Below are positions 50,958 to 61,639 of a DNA stretch of 64,000 nt, one piece after another. The translations under genes were made by a program, and so were the position numbers. Below the pieces are notes generated by a model that saw nothing but the letters and a program-made list of their open reading frames with translations, was not told the origin of the DNA and ran no database searches. Location: assembly GCA_000827265.1 (NCBI GenBank), contig KN834751.1, positions 440,113-504,112 of the forward strand, written 5' to 3'. This DNA is from Collybiopsis luxurians FD-317 M1. Taxonomy: Eukaryota; Basidiomycota; Agaricomycetes; Agaricales; Omphalotaceae. Position 1 is the stretch's first letter. Every line of letters begins with the position of its first letter.

Positions 50958-53220
50958 ATGGCCTGGTCATTGAAAGACGTCGCAGAACACAAAGATGCAA
51001 GGTCAGCGCGACTTTCAAGTTGAAGGTTTCGTACTACCTCTAACTTTCATTTAGCTCTTGCTGGATTATCATCAAAAATCAAGTCTACGATGTGACCGAG
51101 TTCCTTTCGGTATAAGTACATCGCCATTACTTTATCCTCTGCATCTCATTCTAGCTGCACAGAATCACCCTGGAGGTCCGGACGTCATTCTTCGTTATGC
51201 AGGACGCGACGCAACTTCCGCGTACGAACCCATACATCCGGCAGACGCAATTGAGCGGACTCTCTCTTCTTCGCAGCGTCTAGGCCCTCTCAACAGCTCG
51301 GATATCCAGAATCTCAAGATTCAAGAAGAACAAAGGGCCCGAACGAAAGATGAATCGAGAATAGAGCAAGGAAGGAAACACAGGCCTCCGTTGAATCGTA
51401 TATTGAGCTTGGATGATCTAGAGGTGGGCTACCTTTTTTTCTAATCATGGAGTCGCTGTACGTTCTTCAACCCTCATTTTTTCAGGATGTCGCCCAGAAA
51501 GTGCTTCCACATACTACCCATGCCTTCTATTCATCGGGGACAGATGACGAGCTTAGTGAGTGTAAAGTACTTAGATTTGTCAAATCTTTTCCAATTTAGA
51601 TCAACTGTACAGCCCTCAGGGAGAACATTAGGGCGTTCGACAGGTTCTTTTTCCATCCCAGAGTGATGCGTCCCGTATCTCAATGTGATCCCTCGACAAA
51701 AATACTGGGAAATGACTCTTCCCTGCCTCTATTTGTCTCTGGTGCATCAATTGCAAAACTTGGTCACCCAGACGGTTTGTATCCCTAGCTGATCTCTCGA
51801 TACCATTTCACCTAGCTGCTCTTCAGGTGAACTTACAATTACCCGAGGGTGCGGAAAAGCTGGCGTTATCCAAATGGTTTGCACCTACGCCTCTTATACT
51901 CGTGCAGAGATTGCCGCAGCCGCCCTCCCTTCGCAGACATTGATTTTTCAGCTTTACAAAACTACCAATCTAGACATCAGTACGAAGCTGGTGCAAGAAG
52001 CAGAACGATTGGGTTACAAAGCCATTGTTCTGACTGTAGATGCAATAGTCATAGGCAATAGAGAGAGGGACGTTCGAGGACCATGGGTCCTGGAAGTACA
52101 GGAACAGAAAGCTCAATATTATGTAGAGGGTGACACTGATACCGAGATAAAAAATCCTCTCGGAACTAGTTCAGCACATATCAATAACACCAATGTTCTT
52201 GATGCAGATATGAGCTGGGAAGAGACTATTCCTTGGCTTCGAAGCATCACCAAGTTGCCTGTCATTTTGAAAGGTTTGTACTTAATACCTAATTGAGATA
52301 TTTGATAAACACATTTAACCTTTCAATAGGTATACAATGTGTGGAGGTGGGTTTTGTCTTGATCGTCTCGTCATCGCCGTCAATAACTATGATTAGGATG
52401 CTGTCCTGGCTGCTGAGGCTGGAGTAGAAGGAATTATTCTTTCTAATCATGGCGGTATGTCCCTATCTAATCCAATCTCAGAGCTCTCTGTTTATTCACT
52501 CTTTTCTGTCTTTCAAGGTCGACAATTAGAGTAGTAAGTCTCTGCTGAAACGATGCGTGATCGAGACATACTGACCTGCTCAATGGTCAAAACTCACCAG
52601 TTCTTTGCCTCCACTTGAAGTTCTTTACAAACTACGCCAGCAAAGGCCAGATGTATTTGACAAGCTGGAAGGTTTGTTTCTTCCAAACATTTAATGTTAT
52701 ACAGACCACTAAAAATCTAGTTGATACAGTTTATATAGATGGTGAGAGCATTTCGCTTTCGGGATTGTATGAGGTGCTTAAGAATACAAGGCGGCATACG
52801 GCGAGGGACAGGTCTGTATGACTATCTTACTTCTGAAATCTCTAGCTAACATTCCCTGCATATTAAGATGTGATCAAAGCCATTTGCTTGGGAGCTAAAG
52901 CTGTTGGTCTAGGTCGACCATTTCTCTATGCTTTGAGCGTGCGTCTTTTTCAACTCGCTTGCTCTGTCAACCCGGCCACTTGATTGAACACTCTTTACCC
53001 GCAGGCTTATGGCGAAGCAGGTGTTTCCAAGCTGCTGGAGATTCTAAATCGAGAAATTGTTAGGGGTATGCAACTGCTCGGTGCTGCGAGTCTCAAGGAC
53101 CTCACTCCTGACTTGGTAGGCCGTTGATTGCCGACAAGATTCGCGTTTACTGAGATGCACGTTTCATAGGTTGAACGTGTGGACTGGGAACCAGTAGATC
53201 GCCGACAGTCCAAACTCTGA
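50958..53220 (+). CDS. Cytochrome b2-type FMN-dependent 2-hydroxyacid dehydrogenase
   Basis: MAWSLKDVAEHKDA begins a cytochrome b5 domain: SCWIIIKNQVYDVTEFLS and NHPGGPDVILRYAGRDATSA, with haem-binding His in HPGG, then EPIHPADA. The FMN barrel has TTHAFYSSGTDDELT, FFFHPRVMRPVSQCDPSTKI, MVCTYASYTRAEIAAA, LGYKAIVLTVDAIVIGNRER and VILKGIQCVEDAVLAAEAGV. It ends GIILSNHGGRQLEYSLPPLE with the catalytic His, VYIDGGIRRGTDVIKAICLG, and VGLGRPFLYALSAYGEAGVS. L-lactate is the usual substrate of this architecture, but other 2-hydroxyacids are possible. No mitochondrial presequence is visible, so the enzyme may be cytosolic. Four exons in the last third are only 12-21 nt long. TGA at 53218. Confidence 0.92.
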
Positions 53221-53534
53221 AGTCAGGTTGGACGATATCTCTACCGCTGCTCTTGTCTTTCCCACAATTTCAAGTTTCTGTTCTCTGTAATAATTCAGCA
53301 CGGCGACAGTTGGAATCTAGAACTGCTGGTGCCTTTTTCATGTCCTTAGATCATGTTGTTCAGAGCCTTCTGGAGTGTATTTCTGGCTAGATTCGCTGCA
53401 ATAAAGATGCACCCATGCTTATTGGCATTGCAGAAGGCCTGAAATCTGTAATAGACCACCATCTACCGCACATACGGATCTGATTAGAAACTCAAATCTT
53501 TGAAACTGGAGAAGCTATGATAATATAAGCAGCA
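53221..53534. other. Convergent spacer
   Basis: 314 bases between the dehydrogenase and secreted-protein stop codons. No gene or repeat seen. Confidence 0.5.
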
Positions 53535-54021
53535 TCAGACAGGAGAGCAAGTGAATGAGCTAGCCAAGTCGTTGAAGTTCTGAGGCCCATTCTCTCCCGG
53601 AACATCAAACATGTTCCATGAACCACCAGTAAGCACAACAACATCAAGTGCGTGCGCCCCAGCAAGGCAGCCGAATTCCCTATAAGCATGCCGATGTCTC
53701 TGTTAGTCAAAGTCAGAGTCATCTGAGATTTTTCTTACTCGTAGAAGCTGCAAACGAAGCCGTCCGGAACTTGTACGCTACCGACTTCCTCGTTCAGGAA
53801 GCTAAGCCCTCCAGTAAAATCTGTGCAAGCGTCGGAGACGACAGGGATAGTAACACATCCAGCGGGTGGGTTGAGAGAGCCGGTGCATACGGTAATGGTG
53901 GCCGGAGCGAGCTGTGCAGAGTGTAAGTATGGGTCAGACAGCAACTACATTCTGTACATACTGGGGCTGCAGAAGCAGCAGCGGCGAAGGCGAATGCAAT
54001 AAGAGTGTATTTAGAGAACAT
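53535..54021 (-). CDS. Small secreted six-cysteine protein
   Basis: Three exons: MFSKYTLIAFAFAAAASAAP (signal peptide), then LAPATITVCTGSLNPPAGCV through PDGFVCSFYE, then EFGCLAGAHALDVVVLTGGS and WNMFDVPGENGPQNFNDLAS, ending SFTCSPV. The mature protein is about 105 residues with six cysteines, enough for three disulfides, and has no recognisable enzyme motif. Proteins of this kind are common secreted products of wood- and litter-decay or symbiotic fungi and are sometimes effectors, but no role can be claimed here. A broken copy of its first exon lies at 56.7 kb, and stretches of its upstream DNA recur there too. Confidence 0.8.
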
Positions 54022-54640
54022 GTTGGAGAGGCTTTTCACTGCTGAGGAATGATAAAACAGACTTTGAGTTAGGTTTTTATACTCTTTCAGCTGCAAATAA
54101 ATTTCTAGTTGTACTGGAATGGCACTCGATTTCTTGAGTCACAGATTTTGGATTATTCGGGAATATTCACTATAATAATATTTTGAATGGAGCCAGAGGC
54201 CTGAAAGCAAGCTGTCTGTCATATCCTGAGCTCCGGGAGAATACAAAGCTAGTCCGGTGAAGTAACATCAGTGCCTAGGTGCCTACTAGGTCTGATAGTA
54301 CATATATGCAGAGAATATGATGATCAGTAGACTGATGAAGCTGCCTGTCGTGTCTTGAGGGTTTATTCGAAGATCGATAGAGTGGAATTATTCTATTCAC
54401 ACAATAAAGGTTATCTGCAAAATTCTTGCAAACTTTTCATTTTGGGATTTTGGATTGTCTGAACAGTTCTCGCTTCACATTCCGCTCGACTTTTGAAGAA
54501 GCATTTCCCTTATGTCCGATGTCAACTAAAGGGGACCACCGCAAGCAAAAGAATCCACGCTTTTCTAAGATGCGCCGACTTTCAGAGAAAGACCGGCGGA
54601 AGATGGAAAGCATGTGTAGATGTTATCGAGATTAGATTAC
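54022..54640. other. Upstream region of the secreted-protein gene
   Basis: About 620 bases with no gene. Stretches near 54190-54235 and 54338-54368 are similar to 56920-56970 and 57340-57370, showing that this region was duplicated. Confidence 0.6.
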
Positions 54641-54913
54641 TGAATGAATAACTACCCGGGACTCAGTCCCAGCCTATTGTAGATTATGGGTTATGAGTGG
54701 GTACGAAATGATAATAGAACTTATATTTGCCGGCTCTCATTCGAGCCTTTATACCTAAGTACAGAACTACTAGAATATTCTACGAAATACTACAAGTTAC
54801 TGGGTGATTAGTAATGAACCTATATGCAGTGCATCTACTATATACCGCATCGGCGCGTACCACTATTGGTGCGTATCGGATCTTCAGACGCGTGACGTCA
54901 TTGATCCACAACA
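54641..54913 (-). repeat. Probable 3' LTR of the copia element
   Basis: On the minus strand it follows the polypurine tract, begins TGTTGTGGATCAATG at 54913 and ends CATTCA at 54641, giving TG...CA ends and about 273 bases. It contains a TATATAG box. No second LTR copy is present in the window, so the far edge is inferred from the terminal dinucleotides. Confidence 0.6.
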
Positions 54914-56300
54914 CTCCCCCTCAAGGTCGATACATTCCAAGAAGCCTAATGAGATGTTCATGCTTGTTCCGGTCAAGACCCTTTGTTAGAATATCTGCCA
55001 CATTATTTTCAGTTGCGCAGTAGTTAACTGTGACCTTGTTAGAGGCAATATTCTCGCATATGAAATGATGCCTAATATCAATGTGTTTTGAGTGGGTGTG
55101 AAAACCAGAGTTTTGAGCAAAGGAAATTGTGCCTTGATTGTCAACAGCAATTTCAATGGAGTGTTGGAATGGAAGGCCAAGTTCTGCAAACAAGGTTCTA
55201 AGCCAAAGTGCTTCACATGTAGTTGCAGAAAGGGCTAAATATTCTGCCTCCATACTCGAGAGTGCAACAGTGGGTTGCTTCTTCGAGTTCCAAGTAACAG
55301 CTCCCCCTGCATGCATAGATGCATATCCGGATACTGATTTTCTATCATCCACACTATTTCCCCAATCAGCATCACTGAAAAGATGAAGATTAGACTCATC
55401 AGAAAATGAGTATCTGATGCCAAGGCCAAGTGTACCCTTGAGGTAATGAAGAACTCGTTTGGCAGCTGTAAGATGAGTGGGGCCAGGATTAGTGTTAAAT
55501 TGGGATAAGGTTTGAACAGCGAAGGAGATGTCAGGTCGAGTTGTAATAGCAGCGTACATCAGAGATCCTATGGTATTCTGATATACAGCTTTGATTTTGG
55601 GGTGTGATTCAATTTCGGGCAGTCGAGCAAGTTTGGTGTGTGTGTCCATGGGGCTGTGAACAGCTTTACAATCAGCCATGCCAAAATGGTCAAGTATCTG
55701 AGTAAGGTACTGGGTTTGTGTGATGGTGATTGAGTCCTGGGTCTGATGAATTTCCATACCCAAAAGTTGGCGAAGTGGGCCGAGTCAATTGATGGAAAAT
55801 TCAGACTCAAGTTGAGACTCTGTCTCAGCCATGAGCTGATCATTTGATGCAAAAATGGACATGTCATCAATGTGAACAGCAATAATTACAATGCCTTGTT
55901 CAGATTTCCATATGTAGATGCATTGGTCAGATAAAAGGCGCATGAATCCGAGTTTTTTAAAGCTTGAGTCTAAAGTCAGGTTCCAGACTTGCCCTGCTTG
56001 CTTTAAACTGTAAAGTGAACATTTGAGTTTACAAACTCGTGTTGTTCCATCTTCATAGGCTTCTGGCTGCATCATGTAAATGTCTTCCTCCAGTTGGCCA
56101 TTTAGGTATGCACCCACAATGTCAACCACATGTGCCTTGAGCTTGTATCAGGTGGCAAGTGATATTAGGAGATGGATTGTCTCCATTTGAACAACCAGAG
56201 CAAAAGTTTTGTCAAAATCAATTCCAGGTATTTGTGAAAATCCTTTAGCCACCAGTGGTTGACTTCCTGCAGCAAATAATGGTCCAAATAAAAGATTCAG
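54641..56300 (-). mobile_element. 5'-truncated, decayed Ty1/copia LTR retrotransposon with 3' LTR
   Basis: Read on the minus strand, the remaining polyprotein starts near 56265 with LVAKGFSQIPGIDFDKTFAL of the copia reverse transcriptase. It continues DIVGAYLNGQLEEDIYMMQP and YSLKQAGQVWN, then the catalytic-region strand IVIIAVHIDDMSIFASND. The RNase H part is intact from 55763 to 54921, with SLMYAAITTRPDISFAVQTL, SKKQPTVALSSMEAEYLALS, and CATENNVADILTKGLDRNKH. Two in-frame TGA codons (about 56148 and 55785) interrupt it, and gag, protease, integrase and the 5' LTR are missing. A polypurine tract (GAGGGGGAG) lies directly before the LTR. The upstream end is approximate. The element is not functional as it stands. 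Confidence 0.88.
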
Positions 56301-56484
56301 CAAATATTTCAAATCAGATTATATGGAGGGTTATTTGCCTTATCAGTCCCACAGAAGGCAGACTTTTGTTGATTCAACTTCACTCGGATCTACTCAGCTT
56401 AAGGTGATGCATATGCAAATGTCAGCCAGAATGCCCATATATGGGTGAAAAACTGTCATTCAAGGTTCAAAATGTGTTTCCAAC

Positions 56485-56518
56485 AGTTTACAAAGGGGTC
56501 CCGACCCCTTTGTAAACT
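56485..56518. repeat. Perfect inverted repeat, 16-base arms
   Basis: AGTTTACAAAGGGGTC (56485-56500) is followed after two bases by its exact reverse complement (56503-56518). An inverted repeat this long is unlikely by chance. It lies between the copia fragment and the secreted-protein relic. Confidence 0.9.
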
Positions 56519-56586
56519 CAGAACTTGCAGCACCTCTGAAATTTCAAATTCTGTCATCCGGACCTTATTCTGAGCTCTCTGACTTG

Positions 56587-56614
56587 ATTAATTGTCAGAT
56601 TTTTGACAATTAAT
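56587..56614. repeat. Second hairpin, 11-base arms
   Basis: ATTAATTGTCA (56587-56597) pairs perfectly with TGACAATTAAT (56604-56614) across a six-base loop, about 70 bases from the first hairpin. Confidence 0.85.
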
Positions 56615-56700
56615 GCCTACGGGAAGTCATCCAGTCACACTTTGTAATACATGATTTTGCCTTCCGCATTGCATTTGATGCCGCTGCGTGATAATTAACT

Positions 56701-56762
56701 ACCAGGACTGCAGATGCAACAGCGATAAAGGCAAAGACAGTGAGGATGTATTTAGAGAACAT
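56701..56762 (-). pseudogene. Relic of a duplicate small-secreted-protein gene (signal-peptide exon only)
   Basis: From an ATG at 56762 the frame reads MFSKYILTVFAFIAVASAV, closely matching MFSKYTLIAFAFAAAASAAP of the intact gene at 54021. After the signal peptide the similarity stops and no cysteine-bearing exons follow. The DNA upstream of both starts is also related. This is a duplicated gene whose body has been lost or displaced. Confidence 0.75.
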
Positions 56763-57903
56763 GTTAGAGACGCTATGTCAGTTACTGAAGACTAGTAAAA
56801 TGGACTATGAGAGAGTGGCGGAGTCAGCGCAAAGCGCTCAAGCATACTAAGTCTCGATCTCTCGAATCCAGAATTTGGAGTTTTGGGAAAAACTCGATAC
56901 TGTTTTGAATAGACTAACGTTTCAGCCTGGAGGCAAGCAGTCTGTCATGTCTTAAACTTTGGGAGGAATATGAAATTGGCGCCGTGAAGTGCCAATAGTA
57001 GCTGAATTCAACGCTGCATATATGGGTCCAGTGGCTTTGAACGTCAGTAGACCACCGGCTACGTGTTCGCCCCGACGTAAGGGATTCTCCGATTCAATAT
57101 GTACTATGTTCAAGACGCAGTTTATTGGACAGTGAAGATCGGCCGTGACAGTCGCGTCCAGAACAAAGCATAGTAACTTAGGCAGAAGTTTCGTATGAGT
57201 CTGCTTCTGAAGCATGATAAATGCTCAAGCTCAAGCGCTGAAGCCGGCGGACATCGACGTAGTTCAAACGTCGACAACCATCTTCCGACAAACACGAATA
57301 TTCATATTCAGCGTTAACTTGGAGAGGAGTGAAGTATGGAAGCTGTCTGTCGTGCCTTGAGGGTTTGTTCTTGGCTTCTCCGCATGTTCTTAAAGATAAT
57401 AGAGTATGATTATGTTATTCACCGGATCTGATCAAAGTCTTCTGAAGATGTATTCAGCGGAAAAACAGCCAACCTTGAGAACGGAAGGCTGCAATCCGCG
57501 AGAACCTGCAGTTTTCGAAGCTGTTTCTAAGAACTATTGATTGAATTCGAGAGTTCATCGTGAAGGCCGTCTAACTGATCCATGTTACAATCTGCCCCTG
57601 GCCAGGCCGATCTGGTAAGTAAGTACATTGTCGAAGATGCGCCGACTCTCTCTGGGGCGGAAGACGGAAATGACAATGTGAAGATAGAGATATTACTAGG
57701 CCTCGAGCACCACAGAACGAGCGTGAAAATAACCTCCTGGCCAAACTGAAACATTGGCCCAGACATCGCGACCCAACTCCCATCTCGAGGACATCAAGAA
57801 CAAATCAAGTACTAACAAAAAATAGCGAGTCATATTAGCGCCCGTGCGGTGGCGCCATGTGGCGGTCAGCGTCAGCGGTAAATTTACTTCCTCAACGACA
57901 ATC

Positions 57904-59555
57904 ATGCTGTCGATGTTCTGGCCCTCATTTCTTTGGCTTTCATTATTAGTTGGGCACGCGCATGCTGCTGCTGATACAGTCCCGACAAAAATAGGAAACC
58001 AGACGATTGACCGGGTCCGTATGGAACAAAAGTTCTGCAGTTTACTCTGACGTGTATAACAGACGGTGCAACTTCGAACACACTCGTTATTCGCTCCATA
58101 TATCGACCAAGACCTGCAAAACAGGTTTGAAACTGATCTTTCTTGCTGTGGAACCCTCCAAGTTGACTGTTTTATGCTCAGATGGTGGGACTTTGGTGCT
58201 GATTCCTATGTCGTGCGTTCTTTCGGCTATCTGCAGCGAGCATCGTTAATTGTTTTCCGTAGAACACGAACAAGCATATTCGTTTAACGCAAAATCGACC
58301 CTCCCAAATGGTTAGCTTCCAATCCTATTACAACTCAACTCTCTAATTCAGTCCGGGATAGGGATGGTTATGGTCTCGTCTCCCTTTGACGTCGCAAAAT
58401 TTTGTAATTGAAGTAGAGTTCAAGGTCCGCTACACATTTTGAGCCTCGATTGAAGAGATTGCCCATACTTTTGTTTCTGAAGATTTCTGGTGATTCCGGA
58501 CATCTATTTGGAGACGGCATGGCTGTCTGGTTAACCGTTGATCGTGCCCAACCTGGTCCGGTGTTTGGGAGCAAAAGTGTGTTCTGCTTGCATGTCCGTC
58601 GAAATCAACCTTATAATATGTCTTTCTAGATGAGTTCAGAGGCTTAGGCATATTTCTGGACACGTACGAAGCACCCCCCTCTAAGCGGCCGCTTGCCAAC
58701 TGATTGCCCATTTTATAGCTTCGCAAATTCTAGACATACGTATGCTTTCCCGCGTGTAGCAGCTCTACTCGGTGACGGAAAATTATCTTACAACTACAAC
58801 AATGATGGCGATGGTCAAGAGATTGGGGCCTGTTCGGTACGATCTTCATTGTCCTCCCCCCCAAATTCTCTACTCACTTGTATCCGTTTCAGGCCAACTA
58901 CCGCCGAACGAACATTGCTACCAAACTGAGGATCACATACGTTAAAGATACTTTCTTAGACGTGCGTTACATATGCATATAATCTTTGCTGTGTATTCTA
59001 ACCCTTTTTCTTCCCGTCAGGTCAAAATTCAGTACCAGGCCTGTAAGCGTTCAATATAACCTTTTGCGTTATGAACATGGGGTTCAAGATCTTTTTCTTA
59101 GGGGATGAGTGGACGGATTGCTTCTATGTCGAAGGCATCTCGCTTCCTCAAAGCCCCTTCCTCGGTTTCTCAGCTATGACTGGAGACGTGTCTGACGCGC
59201 ACGAGTACGTATTCTATCTCTTCACGAGAGTCTTGATCACCTAAAGGTCTCCCAAATTAGCATCATCGCTGTAACGACCTACTCTGCCATTACCACGGGC
59301 ATCACTTCGAAAACTTCCAAAGGCATTCCCGGCCAGAGAATACCCGGTGTATCATCTTCATCTTGGACGGGCCTTTTCTTCAAATTATTCCTGTTTGCTG
59401 GAGTTTGCGTAGGTGGATACTATGGGTGGATGGAATATCAACGCAGAAATCGACATGGAGGAGGCATGGGTAATTTCGGGGGAGGCAACTTTGGCAATAA
59501 TTTCGGAGGCGGGGGCGGGTTCGGTGGGATGTATACGAATCCTAAACGATTCTAA
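57904..59555 (+). CDS. L-type lectin, VIP36/ERGIC-53/Emp47-like cargo receptor
   Basis: MLSMFWPSFLWLSLLVGHAH begins a signal peptide. The lectin domain then reads TVQLRTHSLFAPYIDQDLQN, RWWDFGADSYVNTNKHIRLT and QNRPSQ. Further exons give GDSGHLFGDGMAVWLTVDRA, FRGLGIFLDTY, SRHTYAFPRVAALLGDGKLS, YNYNNDGDGQEIGACSANYR, TNIATKLRITYVKDTFLDVK and FYVEGISLPQSPFLGFSAMT. LGIFLDTY and the DGDG-type loop match the sugar- and calcium-binding face of L-type lectins. A membrane helix follows (LFFKLFLFAGVCVGGYYGWM), then a glycine-rich cytosolic tail ending NPKRF. The KRF end recalls the KRFY of VIP36. It should carry high-mannose glycoproteins between ER and Golgi. Many short introns; exon edges near 58400-58700 are less sure. 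Confidence 0.86.
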
Positions 59556-59827
59556 CGTTATTGCCTCGATGGGGGGTCTCACTGTATTTATATGTATGTT
59601 ATCGTACGCTCAGTGAACGTAATAGTTCTCAATTCAAGCCTTTAGCGGCGATATAAAATGAACATCCCTTCGATTAAGATTGATTTGACAACATTCTACT
59701 AACCGTTTCAATCTGCTTGTTTTTGTGTCCAAGCTTCGGATGCATGGTCAGTATATACGAGTTACGATTCATTATCATATATGTACAGTGTGTACTTGTT
59801 GGATTTTAAATTTCTCTTCCTCTCGGA
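59556..59827. other. Convergent spacer
   Basis: 272 bases between the lectin and GW-protein stops. No gene or repeat seen. Confidence 0.5.
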
Positions 59828-61639
59828 TTAAACCAGATAGTAACTGGGCCAGATCCTTAATATATCCTCTGCATACCAATATCGCATCTCCAAATCAGTC
59901 TCCGTTTTCCATACACCCTTCACGCAGTCCGATGCTCTCAGAAGCTGAACCCAAGTACCTCCGAGTCCCATACCGACCTTTAAGCATTGCTTGGACTCAT
60001 CCTCCAGAAATATGGTAATCTCATCCATCAGGCAGTTATGCGGCTTGACGTTTCCTACATGCCTGTCGATTAAAGAGCCTTCTTCCACACTGATTTTGTC
60101 AATGACCTGCGAATCGACGCTTCCCTTGCAGCTAGACAGGATGCACGGTATGTTGCTTGTTATCGGAGTTCCCGATATTGTCGTGGGCCAGGGTTCAAGG
60201 ATCACCGTCCAGTAACTTCGCAAAAGCTCCCGCTCGAGCTCTGTAGGATTGAGTAGATCGTTTTCAGACTTGACCTTGGGCAAATTCTGATCTATGGGCA
60301 TGATAGTCTTGATACGGCGTACTGAATGCTCCACGACTCCGCGAACGTAGGTGTTTGGAAGGGAGTTTGTGATACAAGCAGGAATATGAGACGAAGCAGG
60401 CGGAGGAAGTGAGATGTCCCACCACCCTCTGTCCTCAGTCTGCGCGACGGGATCGACAGCAGCAGTACCCCAGCCACTGAGACTAGTTTGACCATTTCCC
60501 CAGCCTGAGGAACTGGCTGCCGTTCCCGGATGAATTACCCAACCTGAAGGACTGTCTTCTAGCGAACTCGTTTGTAGTTCTCCCCAGCCGCTGCCACTGC
60601 TGACGTTACATTCGGTAAAAACTGAAGGATTGTGGGTAGACGCGTGTTCAACTTGAGAGTCGATGTCTTCGGCCCTATTTGACTTCCCCTCCTTTCTACT
60701 TGGTTCCGAGCCTGCAGCCGTCGAATTCTCAACATCATCTGCGTCTCCATCTTGAATCGAAGCGCTAATGACGTCCGTCTCTGAGGTTAGAACAGTTATG
60801 GGCTCGCCAAATATCTCCCTACACGTCAAATTGAAGTGATCCGGATGTGTTTTACCTATTGTTGGAAAGAGGAGTAATTCCGTCTTTGCAGTTTCAATGA
60901 TGGAAAGAGCACTGCGTAGATTGTCTTCTTTGTCTGGAAGAATGCAATTGACGAGCAAAAAGTTGATGTAGAAGAAAAGCAGCTTGGGAATGATATCACA
61001 ATTGTTCGGTGAACTAATTAGCATTTTGGTTGTCAATGAGTCCGCTCGCACTGTTTCGAACGTACTACTTACAAATGTAGACCTTTCTCTATAAAATAGC
61101 TTGAGAGATATATTTGAATGGCTGTGCAGGGATCATTGACAAAGTTGGAAAGTCTAGTGTATTCGTCTTCGGCAGCATTTCCCAAAAGACCAGCGAAAAC
61201 TTGAAACTGTGTATAACGACTGTAAGTCTATATGAACCTCTAATATTGTCGAGCGAGCTGACCTGGTCCCAGCGATTGCGGACATAATTTTGAGCCGATG
61301 GCCATGTGCGATTCTTGTTAAAAACTGCTGTCGCTTCAGAAACCTTCTGAGGGGGTAGCATATTTCTGTTCAAAAAGTGAAAGCTCAGAAAGATCTCTCA
61401 GTGCGAAGGAAAAAGAACTTCACATACGTGTACTGGTCGCGCTGATCGAAAAACAACGTACGAATGGACTGATTTTCTTGCCATACTTCCCACCACACTT
61501 TTTCGCGGACAGGTTCAACGGCGACTGGACTGTCGGAGGCAAGGTCCAATTTTATGTATTTCGCCTTCTTCTTCCTTGCGATTGGAGTAGCTTTGGAAGC
61601 GGCTCGATTCCCATTATCCGATCCTTTGTCTTTGGGCAT
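59828..61639 (-). CDS. GW/WG-motif protein, possible Argonaute-binding (Arb1-like?) factor
   Basis: Starts MPKDKGSDNGNRAASKATPI at 61639 with a basic KKKAK stretch. A helical domain includes REKVWWEVWQENQSIRTLFF, NMLPPQKVSEATAVFNKNRT, NRWDQFQVFAGLLGNAAEDE and AIQIYLSSYFIEKGLHF, then PKLLFFYINFLLVNCILPD. A polar linker follows, with five tryptophans in GW context inside about 65 residues (SGWGE, SGWVI, SGWGN, SGWGT, RGWWD; about 60415-60600). The C-terminal domain has NTYVRGVVEHSVRRIKTIMP, LERELLRSYWTVILEPWP and KVGMGLGGTWVQLLRASD. Spaced GW motifs in a disordered linker are the known way AGO-hook proteins bind Argonaute. The helical part loosely recalls Arb1 of the fission yeast ARC complex. 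Coding is firm; the RNA-silencing role is inference. Confidence 0.72.

Larger units (their letters stand above)
56301..57903. other. Gene-poor region with hairpins and duplicated secreted-protein upstream DNA
   Basis: 1.6 kb with no intact gene. It holds two perfect hairpins (56485-56518, 56587-56614), a relic of the secreted-protein first exon (56701-56762), and stretches similar to the region upstream of the intact copy up to about 57420. The final part should include the promoter of the lectin gene. Confidence 0.65.

Noticed and set aside
56815..56875. tRNA-Ser/Leu-like A box (GTGGCGGAGT) and B box (CTCGAATCC)
   Set aside because: The acceptor and other stems do not pair. The B-box part lies in DNA that appears related to the region upstream of the intact secreted-protein gene, where no such box exists, so the match is best explained as chance.
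57904..58300. Initial reading of the lectin's first exons as a SARAF-like protein
   Set aside because: Later exons clearly give an L-type lectin domain, a membrane helix and a KRF end. The early exons fit that family once spliced.
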